Shown piece by piece: positions 48,401 through 57,803 of a stretch of 64,000 nucleotides of DNA. The stretch's first letter is position 1. The number at the start of each line of letters is the position of its first letter. Below the pieces are notes generated by a model. The model had not been told where the DNA came from, made no database searches, and worked only from the letters and a program-made list of their open reading frames with translations. The translations under genes and the position numbers were made by a program. This stretch comes from Ricordea florida (taxonomy: Eukaryota > Cnidaria > Anthozoa > Corallimorpharia > Ricordeidae), in the NCBI GenBank assembly GCA_949710005.1, contig OX453276.1:2900201-2964200 (forward strand). The letters are read 5' to 3'.

Positions 48401-49157
48401 TCGTTCAGATAATTCATAAAGGAATCAACACAAGATTAAGAGTCCAATATACTAAAAGATGGCAAAAACCCACGAGAAATTAATAAATAAAGCAACAAGA
48501 GACAAAAAGGCAGACAGCAATAATTTATTGCAACTTGTTGTGGCGTTACCAAATGCCGGAAATACCAAAGGATTTTAATTTAACACTCGCCGAAGAGAAA
48601 AGAGAAAATAAAAATTTGTATCGAAACTTCACTTTGTAAATAACCTCATGAAGAGAGTTTTACTTATTTTTAATAGCTCAAAAGATGCAGGAAGGAAAAA
48701 ATTGCGAGAGCTAGTGCATTCGTGAGTAACTACACTCCTTTTACGTACTTCCTTGCATGGCCACGCAACAAATCGAGAGTTAACAGTAAACGAACTGAAA
48801 TTGTTGAAGTTCAGCGGAAAAACCTTTCCAAACTTCTATCGTAACTGTAAACCAACATGGGATATAAAAATAAATTGCCTTTTCTACAAAAAACTGGGCG
48901 TAAGGTAAGTTTGCAAAACTGCTTAGTTGGCTAGCTGCGTGGATTTGACGGTTAAACAATAGGTTATACTTACCAAAAGCACACAGCGATTGTTTGGTAT
49001 TTATAAGAGTCTGAAATGAGCCTTTAACAACATCTGGGTGGCATTTAGCAGCGATTTCAATGATATCGCCCCGATAAACATTTCCGTTTGCAGCTTCGCT
49101 GTCGTAAAAGATTATTAAAGGTTGGAGTGTAGCGTCTTCGCAAGTCATTTCCGCCAT
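38929..49157 (-). CDS. DEDDh exonuclease, SAM-like domain and long disordered tail
   Basis: Seven exons: 48974-49157, 46746-46883, 45990-46123, 44898-44988, 44604-44709, 43887-43942, 38929-42860. All phases close; 1546 residues. Residues 1-235 are a 3'-5' exonuclease fold with the full DEDDh set: D19 and E21 (FYDSE), D118 (AHDGFQFD), H185 and D190 (HRAMGD). Residues 237-320 form a helical SAM-like segment (GITYNTLRKLFED), the order seen in Exuperantia-type and PML exon-9-type proteins. About 1,220 residues of low-complexity sequence follow, all in one exon: basic patches, acidic Ser/Glu stretches, a Pro/Tyr/Gln-rich region (about 925-1075) and a basic Arg/Gly C-terminus. The likely substrate is RNA or DNA; a granule-type RNA protein is one inference. 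Start ATG 49157 (AACATGG) is preferred over in-frame ATG 49199. It shares a 107-bp promoter interval with CCS. Confidence 0.85.
43347..43453. mobile_element. Imperfect palindromic element
   Basis: GGCATCACC...CCAGGAACT and the inverse AGTTCCTGG...GGTGATGCC face each other in intron 6 of the exonuclease gene. Confidence 0.55.
44214..44390. mobile_element. Foldback element with hammerhead-like arms
   Basis: GATAATATAAATTA ... AGTTCTATGGTCTCA is repeated inverted at the far end. Both arms carry CTAGCAGTA-GCAGTCGAAAC, preceded by GATGAAGAAG (left arm, minus strand) or CTGAAGAAGA (right arm, plus strand). It lies in intron 5 of the exonuclease gene. Confidence 0.8.
45050..45260. repeat. Degenerate repeats of a CTATCTCGAACTTGGTTATC type
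   Basis: GGTTATCTTGAA, GGCTACCTTGAACTTGG and CCATCTTGAACTC recur in short succession in intron 3 of the exonuclease gene. Confidence 0.45.
45350..45690. mobile_element. Foldback element with self-palindromic ends
   Basis: GTGTTTCTAT-CGAGTT-ATAGAAACAC occurs at 45366 and 45643, and a variant at 45486. GAAAGTTTGGGAGAAC and GTTCTCCCAAACTTTC form inner arms. It lies in intron 3 of the exonuclease gene and is probably a MITE. Confidence 0.78.
48182..48400 (-). CDS. Unrecognised 72-codon open frame in an intron
   Basis: The frame starts ATGAAATCAAC and ends TAG. Its residues look protein-like (ELELRMTLSDAKFIASC, VGNKMFDVF), with no low complexity. It lies in intron 1 of the exonuclease gene on the same strand. 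A TTTTAG acceptor-like site lies about 60 bases upstream. It may be a small nested gene, an alternative exon or chance; no family is recognised. Confidence 0.22.
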   Translation of the reverse strand: MKSTKPTTIGDELELRMTLSDAKFIASCLSVHFKLLFVGNKMFDVFTAELESSFGVVPLKYFCGELHFRSHF

Positions 49158-49264
49158 GTTTCTTTTTCCCGGGCTTTTACAATCTGCATACATTAACATA
49201 CATTATGTAACCACTACAAGTGAAACTTGGCCCAGTCCACCTCAACATCAGTCAGTCAGTCAAT
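49158..49264. promoter_or_regulatory. Bidirectional promoter between exonuclease gene and CCS
   Basis: Only 107 bp separates the two start codons, which point away from each other. The interval includes a CAGTCAGTCAGTCA run next to the CCS start (three overlapping TCAGT initiator-like motifs). Both start codons lie in ATGGCGG. No TATA box is seen. Confidence 0.6.
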
Positions 49265-52200
49265 ATGGCGGCCGACCACAACAAAACTTCCACCAAGGTA
49301 AATTTCATTGCAAAGTTGATCTATCTTAGACCTAAATAGAACAACACGACTGGAGCGATAAAGCTTGTTTTTGAGGCGATGCATTCGTCTTAATTTTCTA
49401 TTGTACTTTCTAGGGGGGCTTCTCGATTTACACTGAGACACTGCATGCTAATATTGGTCAATTAGTTCAAGAATTTGAGACGCAAAGCAAGGATGCGAAA
49501 ATAAAAATAGTTTGACAATGTGCTACACGAAAAATAGCTTCAAATTTGCGCGAAAAGATTCTCACGTTTTCAATACTGAAATCACTGATTCTCCTTGAAA
49601 GTCATCCGAATAGTCATTTAACCTCGTAAAAAATGCGAGTGATCCAAGGTTGGTTAGGAGAATTTATATTTCTAATCAAACAATGATTCTAGAGTTGTCC
49701 AAGATTAGTTAGGAAAATACTGTACATAATATATTTTTGCTCAAATGAGGATTCCACAGTTTTAAAACGGAAGGAAATGGCGTTGAAATGTTTCAGATGG
49801 AATTTGCTGTACAGATGACTTGTCAGAACTGTGTGGATGCAGTAGAAAAATCTCTTCAGGGAGTAGATGGTATGTAATCTGTTAATATTAAAAAACAAGA
49901 TTCAAGATAAAGAAGAAGAAGTGGCGTACTGTTTTGGCCAACGGAGTCGCAAATGTCTTTCTTGTTCTGTTCTCCTTCAATCTTTAAATAATTCTTAAAT
50001 AATTTATGGCTCAATTTGTAACATGGTAAAAATTTGGTAATTAGGAATTGAGTCATTCTCAGTGAATCTGGATGCTGAACAAGTTATTGTGGAGACAACA
50101 CTATCAACAGGGAGGGTGCATGAACTTATTGAAAAGTCAGGAAAAATGGCCATCTTTCGTGGACATGGTTCAAAAGGTGGGAGTTTGTATTTAGTGACAC
50201 TTATCCTACGCTGTAAATTGACCAATGCAAAGTAAAGAAACTTTATTTATCCACAGTGGTGATTCATGCTAGAAAGCTTATGGGGCCTTGTATTATAACT
50301 ACAAACATAAAATTTGCCAAGAATCTCATCTGGTGGGAGGCCAGTTTTTACATGTGTCGGAGAGGATCTGAAACTCAGGATTACTGTATTACATATCCAG
50401 ATAGTGGTCAGGATGGGAGTTGAACCCAGTACCATGACCAGTCCAACACCCTAACCACACTGGCTACACACTGTGTGAAGTTACAAAAAACATTCACACA
50501 CTCTGGACCAAACAGAGTGATGAGAACCAGCACAGTGACTGCCTCATCAATTGAAACATTACATGGACTGATACAATGATTTTAACCCTTCAGTCCCATT
50601 GTTAAGTTGCAGTGTATGATCCTAATATGTTTTAGTATTTACCAAATCAGTGAATATTGTCTTTTATATCTCCCTGATTTGTTCTGGTAACTTGGAATAT
50701 CCTTAGCCATCTTCTGTTTTAGGACACAAGTCAAAGTGGTGTCTTGTTTTGTGACAGTTTTTGAAACTGAAATTTTAGCTATGAATGAAACAACATTATA
50801 CACTTAATGTAAGGTCCTGAGGGAAACAGTTAGTTTTGTTTTCTCGAGAGTCCTGATGTTTCCTGAGACGAAGTCGAGGGAAACATCAGGACTTGAGGGA
50901 AAACAAGACTAACTAGTTTCCCGAGGGACCATACATGGAGTGCTTTGTTATATATTTAGACTTTCCCTTAAAAAAAAATATAGCAAAAACAAACAAACAA
51001 AGATGGCACAATTGGCACGCGGGCAACAACTGAGCAATTGTATCCCGGTCGGGATACATTTAAATTTGATCGGAGGCACGTGACTAAGAATCAACCAATC
51101 ACAGTGCTCATTTTGTAGAGTGAAAGTCTAGGTATATAAAAAATTTATTTATTTATTTCACTAGGAGAAATTATAGCTTACTTGTTATACCAGGTGTCTG
51201 TTAGGATTGACTTATTTATCCATCAAATTTATATTTTACCATAACAGACAGTCAGAAGCATTTAGGAGCTGCAGTAGCAGAGATGAGAGGCAATGTTGTG
51301 AAAGGTGTTGCACGATTTCTGCAGGTAACTGTTTTTAGAGAATTTTTCCTTTAATTTTCAGACCTTGGTTACTCCATAAATGCTCAGAAACTGTTAATGT
51401 CATATGCATGTACTTTTGGTATAATTATGTATGTTCTGTACATGTAGATGATAGATTAGTATTCTTGGACAGTTTACCTCGATGAGATCTTCTTATTAAT
51501 AGTGCAATATGTGTTGTACGTCATGAAGTGTTCTCCAGTGTATTGGGAAATGTCTAAATGTCCTTGGTAATATAACCCTTTTCCCCTCCAGAAGAAGTAA
51601 ACATGCAACTTCTTTTACAATCACAATGCAAAGTAACAGAAACTGAAGAGAAGACTTTAGAGAATATATAACCTGAAAAACAATAAATTGAGTGAACACC
51701 AAATTCTCAAAACTTACTTTCAAGAAAATGGAGGGCACTCACTAAGGAGAATTGGTATGTAGATCTAAGAAGTGAAAGACTAAATACATGATGGAAAAAA
51801 TTGTTTTGTTAGGTATCTCAAGATATATGTGTCATTGATGGCACCATCGATGGTCTTGCTCCTGGCCTTCATGGGCTCAACATTCATGAATTAGGAGACC
51901 TGTCAAGAGGATGTGAGAGGTATAGGTACAGTAGAATGAAAGTTAAAATCCAACCCTTCATTACTGACCCTTTGCATTAGACATTTTTCTGCAACCACCA
52001 TGCACTTAACAAATTGGATGTGGTTTAGTGTTGTCTGTACTCTAATCCACAACAAGTACACATCATCACAGTGGTCAAAATGTTGTGGTCTCACGAGGTG
52101 CAGCTGAGTGAGTCCACAACAAATTTTGACCTCTGTGATGGCGAATATTGTTGTCGATACAAGTACAGACAACGCTAAACCACATTTGATTTGTTTTTTA

Positions 52201-55200
52201 CCACAATGTCAACGTTAAAAAACGTCAAAGAAAATGTTTTTTTCAGAGCGTGACCAAGATTGTGACACAAAGAAAGAGCAAGTGTTGTCTTTAACTTTCT
52301 TGCAATCTGATTGGTTTATTCTCCAAAATGAGCATTTCTGATTGGCTATTGCTTTGCGTGACACATTGATGCGAGCAGCGTTGTCTAGACTCTTATCGAC
52401 AACGGCAAATTAGCCAATCGGATTACAAAATTAGTAGTTATTGTGGTAAAAATGGAAATCAGGCTTTTGTGTCTTAAGTAATATTCATTATTCCTATAGC
52501 ACTGGTGACCACTACAATCCCAGCGACTCCCGTCATGGAGCTCCAGAGGACAGTGAAAGGGTTTGTTTCAGCTAGAGCAAGTCCTAATAATATACATAGT
52601 ACAGTTGCAGCTAGAGCAAGTCCTAATAATATACATAGTACAGTTGCAGCTAGAGCAAGTCCTAATAATATACATAGTACAGTTGCAGCTAGAGCAAGTC
52701 CTAATAATATACATAGTACAGTTGCAGCTAGAGCAAGTCCTAATAATATACATAGTACAGTTGCAGCTAGAGCAAGTCCTAATAATATACATAGTACAGT
52801 TGCAGCTAGAGCAAGTCCTAATAATATACATAGTACAGTTGCAGCTAGAGCAAGTCCTAATAATATACATAGTACAGTTGCATTGCTCTTAATACAATGT
52901 CTTATAGCACTGTGATGAAATTGACAATAATGAAAATTTAACTGGCCACCCTCCAAATAACTATTTCCTTTCCAACTACAGTATCAACTGTAGTGCTAGA
53001 TGGCAATAAGGTTTTCTACTGCTGACCAGTTAGATCAGTTGGTAGAGCATGGGACTATTGTGCAGGAGGTCGTGGGTTTAAAACTTGGCTGGACCATCAC
53101 TCAGGATTTTTAAATTACCGAGGGGAAACTGCTGCCTTTGCAATGACATCTGTAAATGGTTAGACTTTCTAGTCTTCTCTGATAAGGACGATAAACCATA
53201 GGTCTCGTCTCACAACCCTTGTTTGTAATAACTCAATGGGATGTTAAAGAACCCACACACTGTTTGTGAAGAGAAGGGGATGTTGAACCTGGTGTTCTGG
53301 TTATACCCTTGTAGTTGTAATGCAGTTGTAATTTAGGATCAATGTCAGTATCAGGACAACTGTGCACCTATCCTTCCCCTAACCCAAAAAGTTATGATAA
53401 GTTAAAAAGTTAATGTTATTGTTAGGTAACGAGCCCTAAGGACGTCTGCGCAGGAGGCTAGGTTTGGGGAGGGGTAGGTACACAGTTGCTCAGATACTGG
53501 TATTGATACGTTATTTATAGGTTGACTGTTTCTTACATGAGCCCTGGCTTAGGAGATTGGGCAACCACTCCCCACATTAGCAACAATAATACAAGGCTGC
53601 AAATAACAGTCGGTCGTTGGACAATTGTCCGGTAAATTTGACGTTTTGACCGGCGAAATATTTGTCTGGTCTGTCACTCTGACCGGGCACTTTTGATCCA
53701 AATTAAACTTTTAATTATCATACTTTACTCTGAGGAGAGTCTTTTTAAGTGCGACGTCAGTGAAGACTGGTCAGTGAACTAATACAACTGTTACAGCTCC
53801 TGTCTGTGATTAAAATTGTGTAATTAAAGCAGTGAAATAGGTTGTTTTGTTGAATTCTTAATTTTGCTCTTTCACTTGGATTTTTTTTTGTCCGACCAGA
53901 TTGTTTCGTTAGGTCAGGTCTGGTCTCTGACCTGACAAATGACCTGCCTACGAAAGATAATTATTTCCAGCCTTGTAATATAATAAATTACACTGTATTG
54001 GGTTTCCTCACTAACTTCAATAGTGCTGTGACAGTCCTAACTAAATGTTATAATGTTTGTGTGGCTAAATAAATAAATAATTAATAATAAAATGAATTTC
54101 TAGAATGTTCATTTAAATTTTTCCCCAACCACCTTCTCACTGGCTCAGATTCTGTCACTACAATTAATTCTTCATAACCAGCAACATAACGCTCTTTGTT
54201 CAATTAATTTCTATTTGTTTTCACTAATGTGCAGTAAATTGCATTTAAACCTGTCAGCTCATTATATGTATTATTTTCAGCATGTTGGCGATCTTGGTAA
54301 CATCCTGGCAGACAACAGCGGCCGAGCAACATTTCGACTCGAAGACAAGAATGTTAAGGTATTGTTACAGAAAATCTCCATACCTATACAACCAGGGCTA
54401 AAAATTTGCAGTCACATGGTCGCCAGTGGCGAGTTCAAACTAACCAGGGCTACCAATGGGGAATTAAAACATGCCCCCTGTCCATGGCTGGGAATAGATA
54501 TTTTCTCATTCTGGAATCACCCATTACCTCAGCTACATTGTTTACAAACAATTAACAAGTGGCAAAAAAACAGGTACAAATCTTTTCTACACCACTGTAC
54601 TTATTTTCTTTTGTCCTGTTTCTTTCTTTGATAGGAAATTGTTGAAGGTAATTTCAGCAGAAGTAAAAGCCAAATAAGAAACAGATCTCAGACTAACTTA
54701 TCTTCTCTGCATGTATTTCACACAGGTCTGGGATATAATAGGCAGATCACTTGTTGTTCATGACTGTGAAGATGATTTAGGGCGTGGTCATAATCTATTG
54801 TCTAGGCTAACAGGGAATTCTGGGCCTGGGTGAGTATTTGACAATGGGTTAGAACTTGGCATTTATATGGAGGTATTTCTATGACACAATGCCATCTTCT
54901 GTAATTGATATAGTAATTTCCAAATAAGGAATGCATTGAGCTGAAGCTGAATGGTAAACACCTGTTTCAGGTATCATGCAGATAGTCAAAATGCAGAAAG
55001 GCATAATGGTAAAAGTCATCACACAAAAAGGCATAACGCAAATAGACATAATAATTATTGTTCAAGTCGAAAGGAAAAATAATCACTTTTGAAACCATTT
55101 TCCTCCTGGCGTAATAGTTCAGTAAGAATTCTCCACAAATAACAAGCCAAGACATTCTGAGTGGAGTAAGGAGGTATCGCCTGCTCAGACACCATCTTCT

Positions 55201-55875
55201 CAAAAAGGATATAAAGGCCCAGTTTGATTTTAGTGCATGCCCAGGTCCTTCCAATGATTATTTCATGGTGTCATTATTTGTGTGATGCCTATTTGCATTA
55301 TACCTATTTGCATTATGCTGTTTCATGTTATGATCTACATGATACCTGAAACAGGTGTTTGCCATTCAGCTTCGGCTCGATGCATTCACGATTTGGCAAT
55401 AACTATTGAAGTTACAGAGGAATGCATTTTGTCATAGATATACCTCCATACATTTTCAACTAGATTTACTCACATTTACAGTTGAAACACTGAAAAACAG
55501 CTGTTTCACCTTGAACCTGCACTCTTTACTACTGTGCTCAGTTGGTAGCCACTGTTTCATTAATTTTCAGTCTCAGTTTTTCTGTTATATTATTTTCTGT
55601 TGCATATGTCATAGTAGCATTGCTAATGGCCTCCACTGACATGTGATTTGTATTCTCTTTACTAATACGATTACATGTGTGTTCTGTGAAGGAGAAAATT
55701 AATTTTGTCCCTGAATGTATCTAAGGTTAATTTCTCTTGCAGGGTTACCTGTGGAATTATTGCCAGATCAGCAGGACTTTTCCAAAATTCCAAAAAGTTC
55801 TGTGCATGTGATGGAAAAATTCTTTGGGAAGACAAGCCAATGGATTATACAACAAATATGCCTTCTCAACTATGA
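49265..55875 (+). CDS. CCS: Copper chaperone for superoxide dismutase
   Basis: Nine exons: 49265-49297, 49797-49869, 50045-50176, 51248-51324, 51813-51919, 52500-52560, 54281-54358, 54726-54829, 55743-55875; 265 residues (human: 274). Domain 1 has the copper motif MTCQNC (18-23). Domain 2 is SOD-like: GTIDGLAPGLHGL, zinc ligands H145, H153, H162 and D165 with the same spacing as human, then GDLGN and a DDLGRG loop. Domain 3 has the C-A-C copper motif (242-244). The protein loads copper into SOD1 and forms its disulfide in the cytosol. The 33-bp first exon (MAADHNKTSTK) is inferred from its ATGGCGGCC start, a GTAAAT donor and the human-like extension before EFAVQMTC; without it translation could start at ATG 49788 or 49797. 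The SOD copper site is altered (LNIH for human LHVH). Confidence 0.95.
50235..50475 (-). mobile_element. tRNA-derived SINE, second family
   Basis: On the minus strand an A-box-like TGGTTAGGGTG and a B box GGTTCAACTCC are followed by an unrelated body and an A/T-rich end near 50240. It lies in CCS intron 3. Confidence 0.72.
50813..50930. mobile_element. Foldback element in CCS intron 3
   Basis: GGTCCTGAGGGAAACAGTTA...AGTCCTGATGTTTCC pairs with GGAAACATCAGGACT...TAGTTTCCCGAGGGACC. The interval to about 51130 may be the rest of a larger element. Confidence 0.8.
52010..52192. mobile_element. Foldback element in CCS intron 5
   Basis: ATGTGGTTTAGTGTTGTCTG is matched inverted by CAGACAACGCTAAACCACAT. 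Inner segments CATCACAGTGGTCAAAAT and ATTTTGACCTCTGTGATG also pair. Confidence 0.82.
52195..52452. mobile_element. Short TIR element next to CCS exon 6
   Basis: TTTTTACCACAAT and ATTGTGGTAAAAA bound a 258-bp segment that ends 47 bp before the exon at 52500. Confidence 0.6.
52570..52881 (+). repeat. Perfect 39-bp x 8 minisatellite at a CCS splice donor
   Basis: Eight identical units start with AGCTAGAGCAAGTCC and end with TACAGTTGC. The array begins 10 bases into CCS intron 6 (donor GTTTGT at 52561). Since 39 is 13 codons, several frames stay open across it on both strands, but CCS read into it meets TAG at once. Confidence 0.98.
53023..53330 (+). mobile_element. tRNA-derived SINE, third family
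   Basis: Head GATCAGTTGGTAGAGCA with a decayed B box (GGTTTAAAACT), then the body TGGTTAGACTTTCTAGTCTT ... GAACCCACACACTG shared with 15890-16170. It lies in CCS intron 6. Confidence 0.85.
53337..53509. mobile_element. Palindromic MITE (GATCAATGT family), copy 2
   Basis: Same family as 37080-37199. The ends GGATCAATGTCAGTATC and GATACTGGTATTGATAC pair. About 35 bp of foreign sequence (AACGAGCCCTAAGGACG...) interrupts the loop side. Confidence 0.8.
53591..53976. mobile_element. TIR MITE in CCS intron 6
   Basis: ACAAGGCTGCAAATAA and the inverse TTATTTCCAGCCTTGT bound 386 bp of non-coding DNA. Internal GGTC/GACC-rich segments (GACCGGCGAAAT, CTGACCTGACAAATGACCTG) recur. It is possibly hAT-like; a target duplication is not clear. 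Confidence 0.65.
54866..55450. mobile_element. 585-bp foldback element in CCS intron 8
   Basis: Arms of about 130 bp: TATGGAGGTATTTCTATGAC and GAAGCTGAATGGTAAACACC at the left are matched inverted by GTCATAGATATACCTCCATA and GGTGTTTGCCATTCAGCTTC at the right. Flanks CATTTA and CATTTT may be the target duplication. The centre repeats GCATAA / GCATTATG units. Confidence 0.87.
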
Positions 55876-55989
55876 TGTCACAAATCAAGAATGGTTTTTA
55901 AAGAAGTGGAGGAAGAAGGAGAAAATGACTTGGTTGGAAACAGTGTATGAACAAGTGGACTCTTCTTTGTAGTTACCGTATATTAAATT

Positions 55990-56130
55990 TTTGCAAGAAT
56001 ATGATAAATTTGGAATAACCAAGCACTCATAAATTTCTAAAAGGCAACAAATTGCATTTGCCGTACAAGCTCTACAATTTTTTCAGAAGTTACTTATTTA
56101 TTCTAAACCATTTGATTATCTGTTCTTATG
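55990..56130. mobile_element. Partial copy of the MITE at 13377
   Basis: AAGCACTCATAAATTTCT, CAACAAATTGCATTTGCC and ACCATTTGATTATCTGT match the 13377-13549 element; the left end is missing. ATTAAA at 55982, between it and the CCS stop, is the best poly(A) signal for CCS. Confidence 0.6.
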
Positions 56131-57803
56131 TACTGAAAATAAGTAGTTGCTGTGTAGAAGATTTGCTAATAGGTTGAGTTAATTATAACTGTTACAATAA
56201 TGATGTCACGTAGCCTGTTTTCATACACAATGTAATTTTTGGCACTGACTGCAAGAACTTGTAATGAAAACGTTGACCATGCTGATGCAGGTTTATTCGT
56301 ATAGATAGCAAGTGCAGCACAAAAGAAAGATTACACACTTTATTATATCTCTCAGTTAGTATGCACACTACGACCAGTTAATAAGCGGGCCATATCAAGA
56401 AGTAGGGAGAAGTAGTTTCCCCCTACACTTCTTTCGTGCTCTCGTCACCTCCTAAGTGCTTTATAACAGAACAAAGCCCAGAGGAGGCTTATTTATTTGT
56501 TAAGTACGGCCTGCTAAATTCAAAAGTTTGTTTTGAGATACAATGAATATCTTACAAACCTCATTTTCCCGGTCCGTACTGTAAGTTACAGATCCTCATC
56601 TTTTCCCTTGGATTTATGACGCAGCACGCTTTGTGCTTGGGCCGTAAATTACAGTATGGACCTCGAACTTGGTTAGTATTTAACATCATAAATAAATAAA
56701 TAGTTTATTGACACTTCTGGCAGTTAAAATAAACAGTGTAATTTACAGGAAATTAAGATAACAACAATATATTAATTTACTGTATCTATGCAAAACTAAA
56801 TGTAAAAAAGTCATTTGCTCTTTTAGTCCTTTTCATTGTTCTCCTAGCTATAATATTTCCTGATCTTAATTGATATGGTATAGTTTGTGTTCTATCATGT
56901 TGAGCTAAGAAAGATATAGGGTAGGCAATGACCCCTATATTTCCAATTATTATATGGCTGTGTCTCAGAAGGACTAGGAACTACTGAATTCACAAATTTG
57001 ATTGGCTGAAATCGATATTGACCGCAGTCTACATTTTCCCATCTAGACTGACATCTGTAGACCAGTTTTATTTTGCGTTGAAAAAGTAGCAAACTGAAAT
57101 ACACAAATGTTCATCATTTTCTTTTATTTTCGTCTCAATCATTTATGGAAGTGCCAAACAGCCTGATGACAAAAAAAAAAGTAAAGAAGACGAGCAAATT
57201 TTGGCAGGTTTAAGTTAAGCTCATAGCCGGTCGCAAGCAATAATGTCAGAAACCCAGTTACATTAAATGAATTAAAGTTTTCTTCTTTGCCATATAATAA
57301 ACATCTTATTAACCGAGCTAAGTCGGTCAAGATTCTCCCATACAGACCTCCAGCTGTGTTAATAAGAGCTAAATATTTTTCCACACCTTTCAAGTGATAC
57401 AGATGCATTTGTTATAAATTGCATGCCACATAAAATTGCATGCCATGTTATTACCATTGATTGACACAGAGAGGATGCTACATGGCTGCAACAAGATATG
57501 CAATTTCACTTTGAGTAACTGCTACAACTAAGTGAACTGCTTTTCAAAGCAAGAAGAGAAATTTTGTATCTGCAAGTGGCCATGTAATGCTCTGTTTATT
57601 ACATAAAACACCAATGAAACACCTTGTAACCATTTCATTTTAAGATTTTAAGGGTTGTTTTATTATGTTACTATAGCAGCATGACATTTTCATGTTTGAG
57701 CAAAAAATCTCACCTGGTATTTCATTGGTGTATATATGATAAATGTTATTACACTCCTGTTGTCGGGCAATGTCTGGGTTCAGCTTAACAACTGGTCCAT
57801 AAC
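56131..57803. other. Region between the CCS and sirtuin 3' ends
   Basis: The two genes converge here. TTTATT at 57595 (AATAAA on the minus strand) is a plausible sirtuin poly(A) signal. A TTATTAACCGAGCTAAGTCG stretch (57300) looks like a dispersed repeat. No gene seen. Confidence 0.5.

Noticed and set aside
52570-52881. CRISPR-like regular repeat
   Set aside because: Units are head to tail without unique spacers, and the host is an animal.
52474-52956. Repeat-protein-like frames on both strands (13-residue periods)
   Set aside because: They come from the 39-bp minisatellite in a CCS intron; 39 is divisible by three, so several frames stay open by arithmetic.
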